From: Brevinema andersonii
GTDB taxonomy: Bacteria > Spirochaetota > DYKD01
DNA: 54,693 bases
Assembly: GCA_020722765.1 (NCBI GenBank)
Contig: DYKD01000013.1
Location: forward strand, 1 to 54,693
Direction: 5' to 3'
Position 1 is the stretch's first letter; every line of letters begins with the position of its first letter. A program made the translations under genes and the position numbers. The notes below the pieces were generated by a model. It worked only from the letters and a program-made list of their open reading frames with translations. It was not told the DNA's origin and ran no database searches. Of this stretch, positions 1-6,339 are shown piece by piece.

Positions 1-1846
1 TTTTTTGGCCAACAGGATGTGTCTTGCTGTCCGCATTCCCTGAATACCATACGCATGAATCGTCCATGTTGTTTCCCCAGTAGTACGTTGTAGTCGTCCC
101 AGCCCTGCACGCATACTCCCATTCGGCTTCAGTGGGCAACCGCACTCTAGCGTTGTATTTCACGTTGAACTTCCTGCAGAAGTCCTGGCAGCCGTTCCAG
201 GATACTTTCTCCACAGGGTTGGTATCGCCCTTGAAATAACTCGGATTTTTCCCCATCACCGCAGTCCACTGCGCCTGCGTGACCTCGAACTTGGAGATCC
301 AGAACGCGCTCAAGCGGACCTTGTGTTGAGGATGTTCATCGCTGTCACCCACGCCTTCCGGACTTCCCATCATGAACTCGCCCGCGGGGATGAAGACGAA
401 ATCAATGCCTCCGATGCGTTTGGTCCTGCCGCCACCGCTCCGTGCTCCGGATGACCTGTCGCATGGCTTTAGGCTGTCCTGCCCGAGCAACGTGGCCCTG
501 TCGTTGAACTCCTTGATGACAGTCTTGTCGTCGCACCAGAGCCCGTCGGAGATGTATGCTCTGAGCTTGTCGAGGTTGTCCGAGGCTTCGGCTTTGTTGT
601 CGGAGAAATTATAGTAGTCTATCCAGTCGCAGTAGGAGAGCGCGGAATTCTTGAAGTAGGAGTATCCTGTGTACCACGCGGTCCGCCGTTTCTGGGATAT
701 CTTGGCACGCAACGCCGAAAAATCCTGGGTGTTCGTGTTCGCCACCTTGGCCAGGAAACCGAGCCCCTCGTCATAGGATGAGAACGCGTCCGGAAACTTG
801 TAGTCGGCGTAGAGCTTGTCCGCGAGCTTCTCTGAGCGCGTCGCCCTGAAGAGATAGAGGTTGTCCTTGCGCTCGTTCAACGCGCGCCTGAGTTCACCGA
901 ACCTGTTGCCGTACTTTTTAGAGACGGACTTGACCTCCTCGCCGATGGACTCGTAATCCGCGAGAGCCTCGTCAAAATCCTCGGCTTTGGTCTTCTCGTC
1001 AGCCCTCTCCACAGACGCCTTCAACCGAGCCTGGTGTGTGGCAATCGCGCGTTCAATGACTCCAGCCTTGAATTTCGCGAGCTTCTCCTGCTTCGATGGC
1101 GGAAGTTTTGTCTCTATCGAGGTCACCACATCCTCATATTTTCTTATGGCGGAATAGTAGCTCTTCGAGGAATAAAACTCATCGCCCTCCTTGATGCTGA
1201 CCTTGGCGTAATCTATGATGCGGGCTATGGTGGAGTCATCTGTCTGGAACTCGAAGACTGCGATGTCGCCGGTCCTGACTTCCGGCAGTTTTACGTCCTT
1301 CAACTTGAGTTCCACCTTCATTTCCGTGGGCGCCTTCGAGGGGTCTATGTAATACGAAGGGTCCATCAGCTTTTTTCCAGCCTCCCGCGCGTACCATTCA
1401 AGCTGTGAGCTGTAGAACTCCTCCTGGACCATGGACTTCTTGAAAAAGTCCTTCGTCGAGGCATTCCGTTTGAGGTTCTGTATCGATAGGGTCATCTTGC
1501 CCATGGATGAGGAGAGGATTCCGTAGATGATCTCCTCGGCCTGGATGCTGTTGGCTATCTCGATGATGCAGGCTTCCGCGTCACAGGCGGCAACGAGCAT
1601 CTTCTCGGCCTGCTGGTACATGATGCGTATGTCGTCGTCGCTCACGACCTTGCAGGTGGTGCCATACCGCTCGAAGATGGATAGCGTTATGCTGTCGCGG
1701 ACGCGTGCACAGTCCTGTTTGGAGACGCCCGGACCCGGCTCGAGATCCTTGATGAAGACGCGGACCTGCGACTCCGCGCCAAGGGGCAGGGTCATAGCAA
1801 GCAGGGCAGTTATCAAGAAGGGTTGAAGGAATCCCATTTTTATCAT
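1..1846 (-). CDS. Exported protein with C-terminal FGE/SUMF1 (formylglycine-generating-enzyme-like) domain, partial
   Basis: The reading frame is open from an ATG at 1846 (AGAGGA ribosome site just upstream) to the left edge, so the C-terminus is missing; about 615 residues are present. Residues 1-24 are a signal peptide (LPLGAES end). Residues ~30-120 resemble the FlgO/TolB-like N-terminal module seen before PEGA or SUMF domains (EKMLVAACDAEACIIEIANS). A TPR/coiled stretch follows (~200-440). The last ~130 residues are a typical FGE-sulfatase domain: FIPAGEFMMGSPEG, EVTQAQWTAVMG, NPVEKVSWNGC, RLPTEAEWEYACRAG. This domain folds like formylglycine-generating enzyme, but most bacterial exported members have no shown oxidase activity, so I infer only an envelope protein. 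Codons are clearly richer in G+C than the rest of the window, which suggests transfer. Confidence 0.85.
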   Translation of the reverse strand, partial: MIKMGFLQPFLITALLAMTLPLGAESQVRVFIKDLEPGPGVSKQDCARVRDSITLSIFERYGTTCKVVSDDDIRIMYQQAEKMLVAACDAEACIIEIANSIQAEEIIYGILSSSMGKMTLSIQNLKRNASTKDFFKKSMVQEEFYSSQLEWYAREAGKKLMDPSYYIDPSKAPTEMKVELKLKDVKLPEVRTGDIAVFEFQTDDSTIARIIDYAKVSIKEGDEFYSSKSYYSAIRKYEDVVTSIETKLPPSKQEKLAKFKAGVIERAIATHQARLKASVERADEKTKAEDFDEALADYESIGEEVKSVSKKYGNRFGELRRALNERKDNLYLFRATRSEKLADKLYADYKFPDAFSSYDEGLGFLAKVANTNTQDFSALRAKISQKRRTAWYTGYSYFKNSALSYCDWIDYYNFSDNKAEASDNLDKLRAYISDGLWCDDKTVIKEFNDRATLLGQDSLKPCDRSSGARSGGGRTKRIGGIDFVFIPAGEFMMGSPEGVGDSDEHPQHKVRLSAFWISKFEVTQAQWTAVMGKNPSYFKGDTNPVEKVSWNGCQDFCRKFNVKYNARVRLPTEAEWEYACRAGTTTTYYWGNNMDDSCVWYSGNADSKTHPVGQK

Positions 1847-1997
1847 GTCATATCCTCTTTTCAGAAGTTGACAGGAAGATAAACGGAAGGAAACGGGAAG
1901 TCAAAAAAAAAAGCGGATTTGCGGCATAAGTGTCCATCCCCTACACCTTTTCTCAAGCTGAATAAACCTGACCGGCCTTGTAGTATGTCAGACGTTC

Positions 1998-2108
1998 GAT
2001 GTTTTCTTAGCCATGTCAGTGATCATGCTCTCAAGTGTCTAAGACTCGCTGATGTTCCCGCTGTGTTCTTCAAGCCTGTTTTTTTAAATTGCCGTTGAAG
2101 TTGGGTTA
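1998..2108 (-). repeat. 111-bp transposase-fragment repeat, copy 1
   Basis: This stretch matches 4241-4351 in the same orientation with about 10 mismatches in 111 bases and no gaps. Read on the minus strand, copy 2 encodes a transposase-like segment beginning NPTSTAILKNRLEEH. In copy 1 the same frame is broken by a TAA right after NPTSTAI and by a second stop, so it is decayed. The remainder of 1847-2321 holds no gene that I can support. Confidence 0.8.
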
Positions 2109-2166
2109 AGTCATAGGGGACATTTTAGCAAAGAAAAACAGGACGTAACAGAGATTGTTCCAAAAT

Positions 2167-2195
2167 TTGACATTTTATTTTGTTAATGATATTAT
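2167..2195 (+). promoter_or_regulatory. Promoter of the DUF302-tehA pair
   Basis: TTGACA (2167-2172), a 17-bp spacer and TATTAT (2190-2195) form a near-consensus sigma-70 type promoter. The predicted start is near 2202, giving a leader of about 120 nt before the DUF302 gene. Confidence 0.7.
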
Positions 2196-2321
2196 ATGAT
2201 GCAACCCATCCAAAACCAAATGATGAATCTACTTTTTTTTGAAATTAGATTTTCTATGTCATTTTTGAAATGCATAGATAGGTATTAAATATATTTTTAC
2301 CGAATACAGGAGAGCTAAAAA

Positions 2322-2825
2322 ATGAAAAAAATCGCGTTGTTAATTGTTTTTTCGACGGGTCTTGTTATAGGACTTATAACCGCAGGTCTTATGCTGAATT
2401 TATCTGCTGAGGGAATAATATTAAAAGAAATTTCAAGCCCTTATGATTTTGAAAAAACGATTGCTGTACTAAGCGAAAGGATAAATAACGCGGAGAACTG
2501 GCATGTGACAAAAATTATTGACCAATCAGCAGAGGTTCAGGCAAACGGCGGGGGCAATATAGGAAAGCTTAAAATTATTCAGTATTGCAGTGGAAAATAT
2601 GCCTACGAAATGCTGTCCGCTGATAACAGAAAGAAAATGTCAGTTATGATGCCCAAAAGTTTTGCGGTATATGAAAAAAGCGACGGTCGTGTTTATATAG
2701 CACTTATGAACGGGGCGTTTATGGGTAAACTGTTTAAAGGGAAATCTTTTCAGATCATAGAAAATGTTTCACTTGAAGTTGAAAGAATAATGAGTTTTGT
2801 CAATTTTAAATACACTCTGTTCTAA
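2322..2825 (+). CDS. DUF302 family protein, membrane-anchored
   Basis: 167 residues, ATG preceded by GGAGAG. Residues 1-28 form one hydrophobic segment (signal anchor). The rest fits the DUF302 fold: S-P-Y-DFEKTIAVLSERI near residue 40-52, a GNIGKLKIIQYCSGKYAYEM strand in the middle, and the closing MPKSFAVYEKSDGRVYIALM. DUF302 proteins are small alpha/beta proteins of unknown biochemistry. It is followed after 13 nt by a TehA/SLAC1-type channel gene, so the two are probably cotranscribed and may work together at the membrane. The pair lies between transposase remnants and is more AT-rich than the flanks, so recent acquisition is likely. Confidence 0.75.
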   Translation: MKKIALLIVFSTGLVIGLITAGLMLNLSAEGIILKEISSPYDFEKTIAVLSERINNAENWHVTKIIDQSAEVQANGGGNIGKLKIIQYCSGKYAYEMLSADNRKKMSVMMPKSFAVYEKSDGRVYIALMNGAFMGKLFKGKSFQIIENVSLEVERIMSFVNFKYTLF

Positions 2826-2838
2826 AAGGGGACCAAAA

Positions 2839-3804
2839 ATGGAAAAAACCGTTTCAGTTTCAAAATTGCGTTATTTCCCCGTTACCGCTTTTTCCATAAT
2901 TATGGGAATTTCAGGGCTTTCAATTTCGCTTTATAGGGCTTATCATCTTGGATGGCTTCCTTTTTGGTCTTATTTTTTAATTGTCATGTTTGATAGCCTG
3001 CTATTTATGTCTTTTCTGCTTATATATAGTTTAAAAATGATAAGATATCCCAATGAAGTAAAGTCGGAATTTGTACACAAAATAAAGATAAATTTTTTTT
3101 CTACAATCTCTATTTCATTTTTGCTGGTATCAATTGCCTTTTTGGGGTATCTGCCTATGTTATCTTTGGTTTTATGGTATGTAGGAGTTGTGGCTCATAT
3201 TATTCTTACTTTCCATACTGTTGCCTTCTGGATCACGAGTACTTTTGAACTGCATCATGTAAATCCATCCTGGTTTATTCCCATTGTGGGAAACCTTATT
3301 ATTCCTGTTGTAGGCGTTGATCTGGTGCCCTTATGGTTGAATATGTATTTTTTTATCACGGGAGTTTTTTTCTGGATTATATTATTTTCCATTGTCTTGT
3401 ATAGATTGATTTTCCATCACCAACTAGCCGCCAAATTCATTCCAACTTTGTTCATTCTAATTGCCCCCCCTGCTGTTATTTTTATTTCTTATTTCAGAAT
3501 GTTTATGAACGTGGATTTCTTCTCCCTTTCCATGCTTATGTTGGCTTTTTTCTTTTTTGGGTTGTTTCTTTTTCTGATAAAGGATTTCTTCAAAATTAAT
3601 TTTTTTCTTTCTTGGTGGGCGTATACTTTCCCTATAAGCGCCTTTTCAATAGCACTCATGATGGCTTTTCAGGTAACAGATATGCACATATTTAAATATA
3701 CCGGAGCTTTGTTTTTGATATTGACGATTGTATTGATTACAATTGTTTTATACTTTACCGCAAAAAATGTTATTAAAGGTAAAATATGCGTGGTTGAAGA
3801 CTAA
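2839..3804 (+). CDS. TehA/SLAC1-type anion channel or transporter (TDT family)
   Basis: 321 residues. I choose the ATG at 2839 because AAGGGG lies 8 nt upstream and the frame upstream of it overlaps the DUF302 gene. The protein has about ten hydrophobic membrane segments. The hallmark HHVNPSWFIPIVGNLIIPVV near residue 130-150 is the conserved pore/signature region of the tellurite-resistance/dicarboxylate-transporter family that includes TehA and plant SLAC1. Members conduct small anions or export sulfite or dicarboxylates; the substrate here cannot be told from sequence. It forms a two-gene unit with the upstream DUF302 gene. Confidence 0.8.
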   Translation: MEKTVSVSKLRYFPVTAFSIIMGISGLSISLYRAYHLGWLPFWSYFLIVMFDSLLFMSFLLIYSLKMIRYPNEVKSEFVHKIKINFFSTISISFLLVSIAFLGYLPMLSLVLWYVGVVAHIILTFHTVAFWITSTFELHHVNPSWFIPIVGNLIIPVVGVDLVPLWLNMYFFITGVFFWIILFSIVLYRLIFHHQLAAKFIPTLFILIAPPAVIFISYFRMFMNVDFFSLSMLMLAFFFFGLFLFLIKDFFKINFFLSWWAYTFPISAFSIALMMAFQVTDMHIFKYTGALFLILTIVLITIVLYFTAKNVIKGKICVVED

Positions 3805-3878
3805 AAAATGGCTCAGTAGGTATACGGTTTCTGAAATTATAACAATCTAACCTTTCATTTGTATATTTTGCCAGACAA

Positions 3879-3894
3879 GACATAACCCAACTTC
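3879..3894. repeat. Short inverted copy of 2097-2112
   Basis: The reverse complement of this site reads GAAGTTGGGTTATGTC, against GAAGTTGGGTTAAGTC at 2097-2112, one mismatch in 16. The two sites face each other around the DUF302-tehA genes. They may be ends of a defunct element or an inverted fragment of the transposase gene. Confidence 0.4.
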
Positions 3895-3959
3895 TCCCGA
3901 AAAAAGTCCAATCCCAACCATGAGGGCAGTTGGGACAAGATTTCGTCACTACCCGGAAT

Positions 3960-4351
3960 TCAGCAGTAATTTCCGAGGCAATGGGACGCATCCAGCCCGA
4001 GCTTCAGGTAAATATGCGTCTTCAGCAGGTTCTTGATCGTCTTCCATGTCCGGCTATCCTTTTTCTGGTGGAGACGGTGTTCGATCGCATGCATGATATG
4101 GTATGCGACAACGGAAATGAACATGTGCGCATACCGTTTTATGCTGATATCGATTCCTTTGTCTTCATCGCTCCGTATCGTCTCCATCTTCTCGAAATCA
4201 TATTTGAACGGCGCGTTTCCGCGATGAATCGTGATGTGACGATGTTTTCTTAGCCATGTCAGTGATCATACTCTCAAGTGTCTGAGCCTCGCTGGTGTTC
4301 CCTCTGTGTTCTTCAAGCCTGTTTTTCAGGATTGCCGTTGAAGTAGGGTTA
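3960..4351 (-). pseudogene. Transposase remnant (IS4/IS1634-like DDE family, C-terminal part)
   Basis: On the minus strand, 4351 to about 4250 encodes a segment starting NPTSTAILKNRLEEH. After a frame change, about 4226-3960 encodes PFKYDFEKMETIRSDE...HMFISVVAYHIMHAIEHRL...SRTWKTIKNLLKTH. The H-x-FISVVAYHIMH and SW/TWxTIxxxL patterns are typical of the C-terminal end of IS4-superfamily transposases. The catalytic region is absent upstream and the frame is broken, so the gene is dead. Which IS family is uncertain. Confidence 0.65.
4241..4351 (-). repeat. 111-bp transposase-fragment repeat, copy 2
   Basis: Direct repeat of 1998-2108 (about 90% identity, same length). This copy is still joined to the downstream transposase segment and has fewer stops than copy 1. 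Both copies stop matching at the same base (GGGTTA end), so that point is probably an old rearrangement or element boundary. Confidence 0.8.
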
Positions 4352-4437
4352 GCATTGGAGTGGGTCAGATTCGGTTATTATAACAAAGTAAAAACGAGGT
4401 AAAAACGACCAAAAAACAGCTATAAATCCAACTAAAC

Positions 4438-4455
4438 GTTACTTTTTGTAACATC
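4438..4455 (+). repeat. 18-bp inverted repeat, left copy
   Basis: GTTACTTTTTGTAACATC. Its exact reverse complement is at 4789-4806. Each copy also contains an internal dyad GTTAC-N5-GTAAC. The left copy lies 20 bp before the -35 of the small-RNA promoter. Confidence 0.75.
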
Positions 4456-4475
4456 AAAATTTTTTTTATTTTTTA

Positions 4476-4504
4476 TTGACTTTTGAAAGTTTTAAATATA
4501 TATT
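4476..4504 (+). promoter_or_regulatory. Promoter of the putative small RNA
   Basis: TTGACT (4476-4481), 17-bp spacer, TATATT (4499-4504). The predicted start is about 4511. No plausible coding frame follows before recA, 500 bp away and behind another terminator and promoter, so the product is probably a non-coding RNA. Confidence 0.7.
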
Positions 4505-4520
4505 ATGAGTGTAAATAAAT

Positions 4521-4603
4521 TATGTAGCCACTTGGCACGGAGCTTGCTATGTATATTAGCAAGTGACGCTAAAGAGCGTTGGTGATAATCAAGTTGCTAC
4601 ATA
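4521..4603 (+). ncRNA. Putative structured small RNA (three-way junction)
   Basis: Bases 4521-4534 (TATGTAGCCACTTG) pair with 4590-4603 (CAAGTTGCTACATA), 13 of 14 pairs. Inside are a 6-bp hairpin (CTTGCT 4543-4548 with AGCAAG near 4558-4563) and a 5-bp hairpin (ACGCT 4566-4570, loop AAAG, AGCGT 4575-4579). Unpaired GCACGGA and GGTGATAAT flank the junction. A U-rich tract (CCCCCTATTTTTTG) follows. It starts about 10 nt after the predicted transcription start of a strong promoter. I do not recognise a known riboswitch or ribozyme core. Confidence 0.5.
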
Positions 4604-4656
4604 CCCCCTATTTTTTGTTTGTTTCCATTAAATTTATTTCCCCCTTTTTTATATTA

Positions 4657-4680
4657 GGCCCGGGGCAAAAGCCCCGGGCC
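4657..4680. terminator. All-GC 10-bp hairpin with A4 loop
   Basis: GGCCCGGGGC, loop AAAA, GCCCCGGGCC: a perfect stem in otherwise very AT-rich DNA. No U-run follows directly on either strand, so it is not a textbook intrinsic terminator. It may be a 3' stabilising or termination hairpin of the small RNA. Confidence 0.45.
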
Positions 4681-4788
4681 ATCTTCCCTTTCAAAAAGCC
4701 TTAAAAAAAACTTCATATTATGTGAAAAACAGTAACATTAGCCTTTAAGACCTGTAATGTACCATGTTATATTTAACATTAATATATT

Positions 4789-4806
4789 AGATGTTACAAA
4801 AAGTAA
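4789..4806 (-). repeat. 18-bp inverted repeat, right copy
   Basis: GATGTTACAAAAAGTAAC, the exact reverse complement of 4438-4455. It lies about 70 bp before the recA -35 element. It may be a second binding site for the same regulator or the other end of a small (369 bp) inverted-repeat element. Confidence 0.75.
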
Positions 4807-4853
4807 CACAATAAAGGGATAAGACAGATAGGCAAATTTTTTATAAAAAAAAT

Positions 4854-4878
4854 ACTGAACAAATATTCAGTTTTTTTT
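4854..4878 (+). terminator. Terminator upstream of recA
   Basis: ACTGAA, loop CAAATA, TTCAGT, then eight T; an A-run precedes the stem, so it could act on both strands. It ends where the recA -35 begins and insulates recA from upstream transcription. Confidence 0.6.
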
Positions 4879-4905
4879 GACTATTCGTTTTTTTTATGTT
4901 ATTAT
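4877..4905 (+). promoter_or_regulatory. recA promoter
   Basis: TTGACT (4877-4882), 17-bp spacer, TATTAT (4900-4905), start near 4912. A leader of about 93 nt results. I see no known SOS box (CTGT-N8-ACAG, GAAC-N4-GTTC or TTTG-N5-CAAA) in it. Confidence 0.65.
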
Positions 4906-4950
4906 AAATAAAATCAGTAAGATTTTTAAAAATTTTTAGTATATAGAGCA

Positions 4951-4982
4951 ACATTTTCAGAGTCCTAGTTGTTAAATAGGAC
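4951..4982 (+). promoter_or_regulatory. recA leader element shared with ssb
   Basis: ACATTTTCAGAG at 4951-4962 and GTTGTTAAAT at 4968-4977, separated by 5 nt, also occur with the same spacing before ssb (51617-51643), at 54 and 55 nt before the start codons. In recA, GTCCTA (4962-4967) and TAGGAC (4977-4982) can pair with the conserved GTTGTTAAA as loop. It is either an RNA element in the 5' leader or a protein binding site. Confidence 0.6.
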
Positions 4983-5004
4983 ATCAAACAAAAGGAGTCA
5001 TTTC

Positions 5005-6132
5005 ATGGCAGAAAAAGAAGCCCCGGAATCAGCAAAGCAGAAAGCGTTGGATGCAGCACTTCTCCAAATTGAAAAACAATACGGAAAAGGATCCATCATG
5101 AAACTAGGGGACAGAAACCTGAAGGTTGATACGTCAGCCATTTCAACGGGAGCTCTTCCCTTGGATATTGCACTTGGCATTGGAGGTATTCCCAGAGGCA
5201 GGATAACTGAAATCTATGGACCAGAATCATCTGGCAAGACCACACTCACCCTTCATATTGTCGCAGAAGCCCAGAAAGTAGGTGGCATTGCAGCGTTCAT
5301 AGACGCTGAACATGCACTTGACCCTATTTACGCAAAAAAACTAGGTGTGGATATTGATAATCTTCTCATTTCCCAGCCAGACACAGGAGAGCAGGCTCTT
5401 GAAATCTGTGAGGCTTTGGTCCGTTCTGGAGCAGTTGACATTGTTGTCATTGACTCTGTCGCAGCTCTGGTTCCAAAAGCTGAAATCGAAGGCGAGATGG
5501 GTGATGCACACATGGGTCTTCAGGCACGGCTGATGTCACAAGCGCTGAGAAAACTGACTGCCATCATAAGCAAATCCAACACAAGCGTGATTTTCATAAA
5601 CCAGATCAGGATGAAGATTGGAGTGATGTTCGGCAATCCTGAAACAACAACTGGTGGAAACGCACTCAAATTCTATGCATCTGTAAGGATGGATATAAGA
5701 AAGCAGGAAACCTTAAAAGACGGCGAAGATGCGATTGGAAGCCGAGTACGGGTGAAAATCGTAAAAAACAAGGTTGCACCACCTTTCAAAAAAGCGGATT
5801 TTGATGTCATCTACAACAAAGGAATCGACAAGGAAGGATGCGTCTTGGATTTGGCAGTTGAAAACAACATCATACAGAAGAGTGGCACTTGGTTTTCGTA
5901 TGGTGATGAGAAGCTTGGCCAAGGCAAAGCGACTGCCTTGACATTCCTGAAGGATCATCCGGACATACTCAAAAAAATCGACGACCAGGTACGTGCCATT
6001 TATGCGGACCCTGCTGCGGTTGATCCTTTCAAAGAGACAGAAGACGACAAAATCATAGAAAAGAAATCGAGAAAATCAAAAGCTGAAGCAAAAGAAGAGA
6101 ACCTGGCAGAAGCTGTTGACAGCGAAAAATAG
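5005..6132 (+). CDS. recA: Recombinase RecA
   Basis: 375 residues, start ATG at 5005 with AAAGGAG 6-9 nt upstream. RecA binds single-stranded DNA, forms the ATP-dependent strand-exchange filament and, in organisms with LexA, triggers its cleavage. Walker A is GPESSGKT at residues 72-79, Walker B is [14 protein letters not shown] near 140-153, and the L2 DNA-binding loop region with [17 protein letters not shown] and [11 protein letters not shown] is intact. The acidic/lysine-rich C-terminal tail is present. Length is normal for the family. It has its own promoter and a terminator-like hairpin on each side, so it is a single-gene unit. Its leader shares an element with ssb. Confidence 0.98.
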   Translation: MAEKEAPESAKQKALDAALLQIEKQYGKGSIMKLGDRNLKVDTSAISTGALPLDIALGIGGIPRGRITEIYGPESSGKTTLTLHIVAEAQKVGGIAAFIDAEHALDPIYAKKLGVDIDNLLISQPDTGEQALEICEALVRSGAVDIVVIDSVAALVPKAEIEGEMGDAHMGLQARLMSQALRKLTAIISKSNTSVIFINQIRMKIGVMFGNPETTTGGNALKFYASVRMDIRKQETLKDGEDAIGSRVRVKIVKNKVAPPFKKADFDVIYNKGIDKEGCVLDLAVENNIIQKSGTWFSYGDEKLGQGKATALTFLKDHPDILKKIDDQVRAIYADPAAVDPFKETEDDKIIEKKSRKSKAEAKEENLAEAVDSEK

Positions 6133-6147
6133 AAAATCCCTCCCGCT

Positions 6148-6180
6148 CCCTGCACAACGGGTTTAACCCGCTGTGCAGGG
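6148..6180 (+). terminator. Hairpin after recA
   Basis: CCCTGCACA and TGTGCAGGG pair around an inner CGGGT-TTA-ACCCG hairpin, 15 nt past the recA stop. The U-tract after it is weak (GGATTTAT), but the stem is long. Confidence 0.6.
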
Positions 6181-6305
6181 GGATTTATCATAAATGTAAT
6201 TCCTACAACCTGTCAGTCGCCGCTTCGACACACCACGCCACTGTCAGCTACTCAGCAATCCGCAAATCAACTTTAATCCAATGACATCTTGCCTGCTTTC
6301 TAAAA

Positions 6306-6334
6306 ATGACTTTCCTCTTTTTCCTTAGTATATT
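6306..6334 (+). promoter_or_regulatory. Promoter giving a probable leaderless TPR mRNA
   Basis: ATGACT (6306-6311), 17-bp spacer, TATATT (6329-6334). The ATG of the TPR gene begins 6 nt after the -10 box, where transcription would start, and no Shine-Dalgarno sequence precedes it. Confidence 0.5.
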
Positions 6335-6339
6335 TCAAC

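Noticed and set aside
3773-3991. 72-codon minus-strand frame after tehA
   Set aside because: It overlaps the end of tehA and decayed transposase sequence, and reads as random sequence.
4521-4603. Hammerhead or twister ribozyme, or a tRNA
   Set aside because: No CTGATGA/GAAA core, no twister core, and no anticodon or T-arm pattern.
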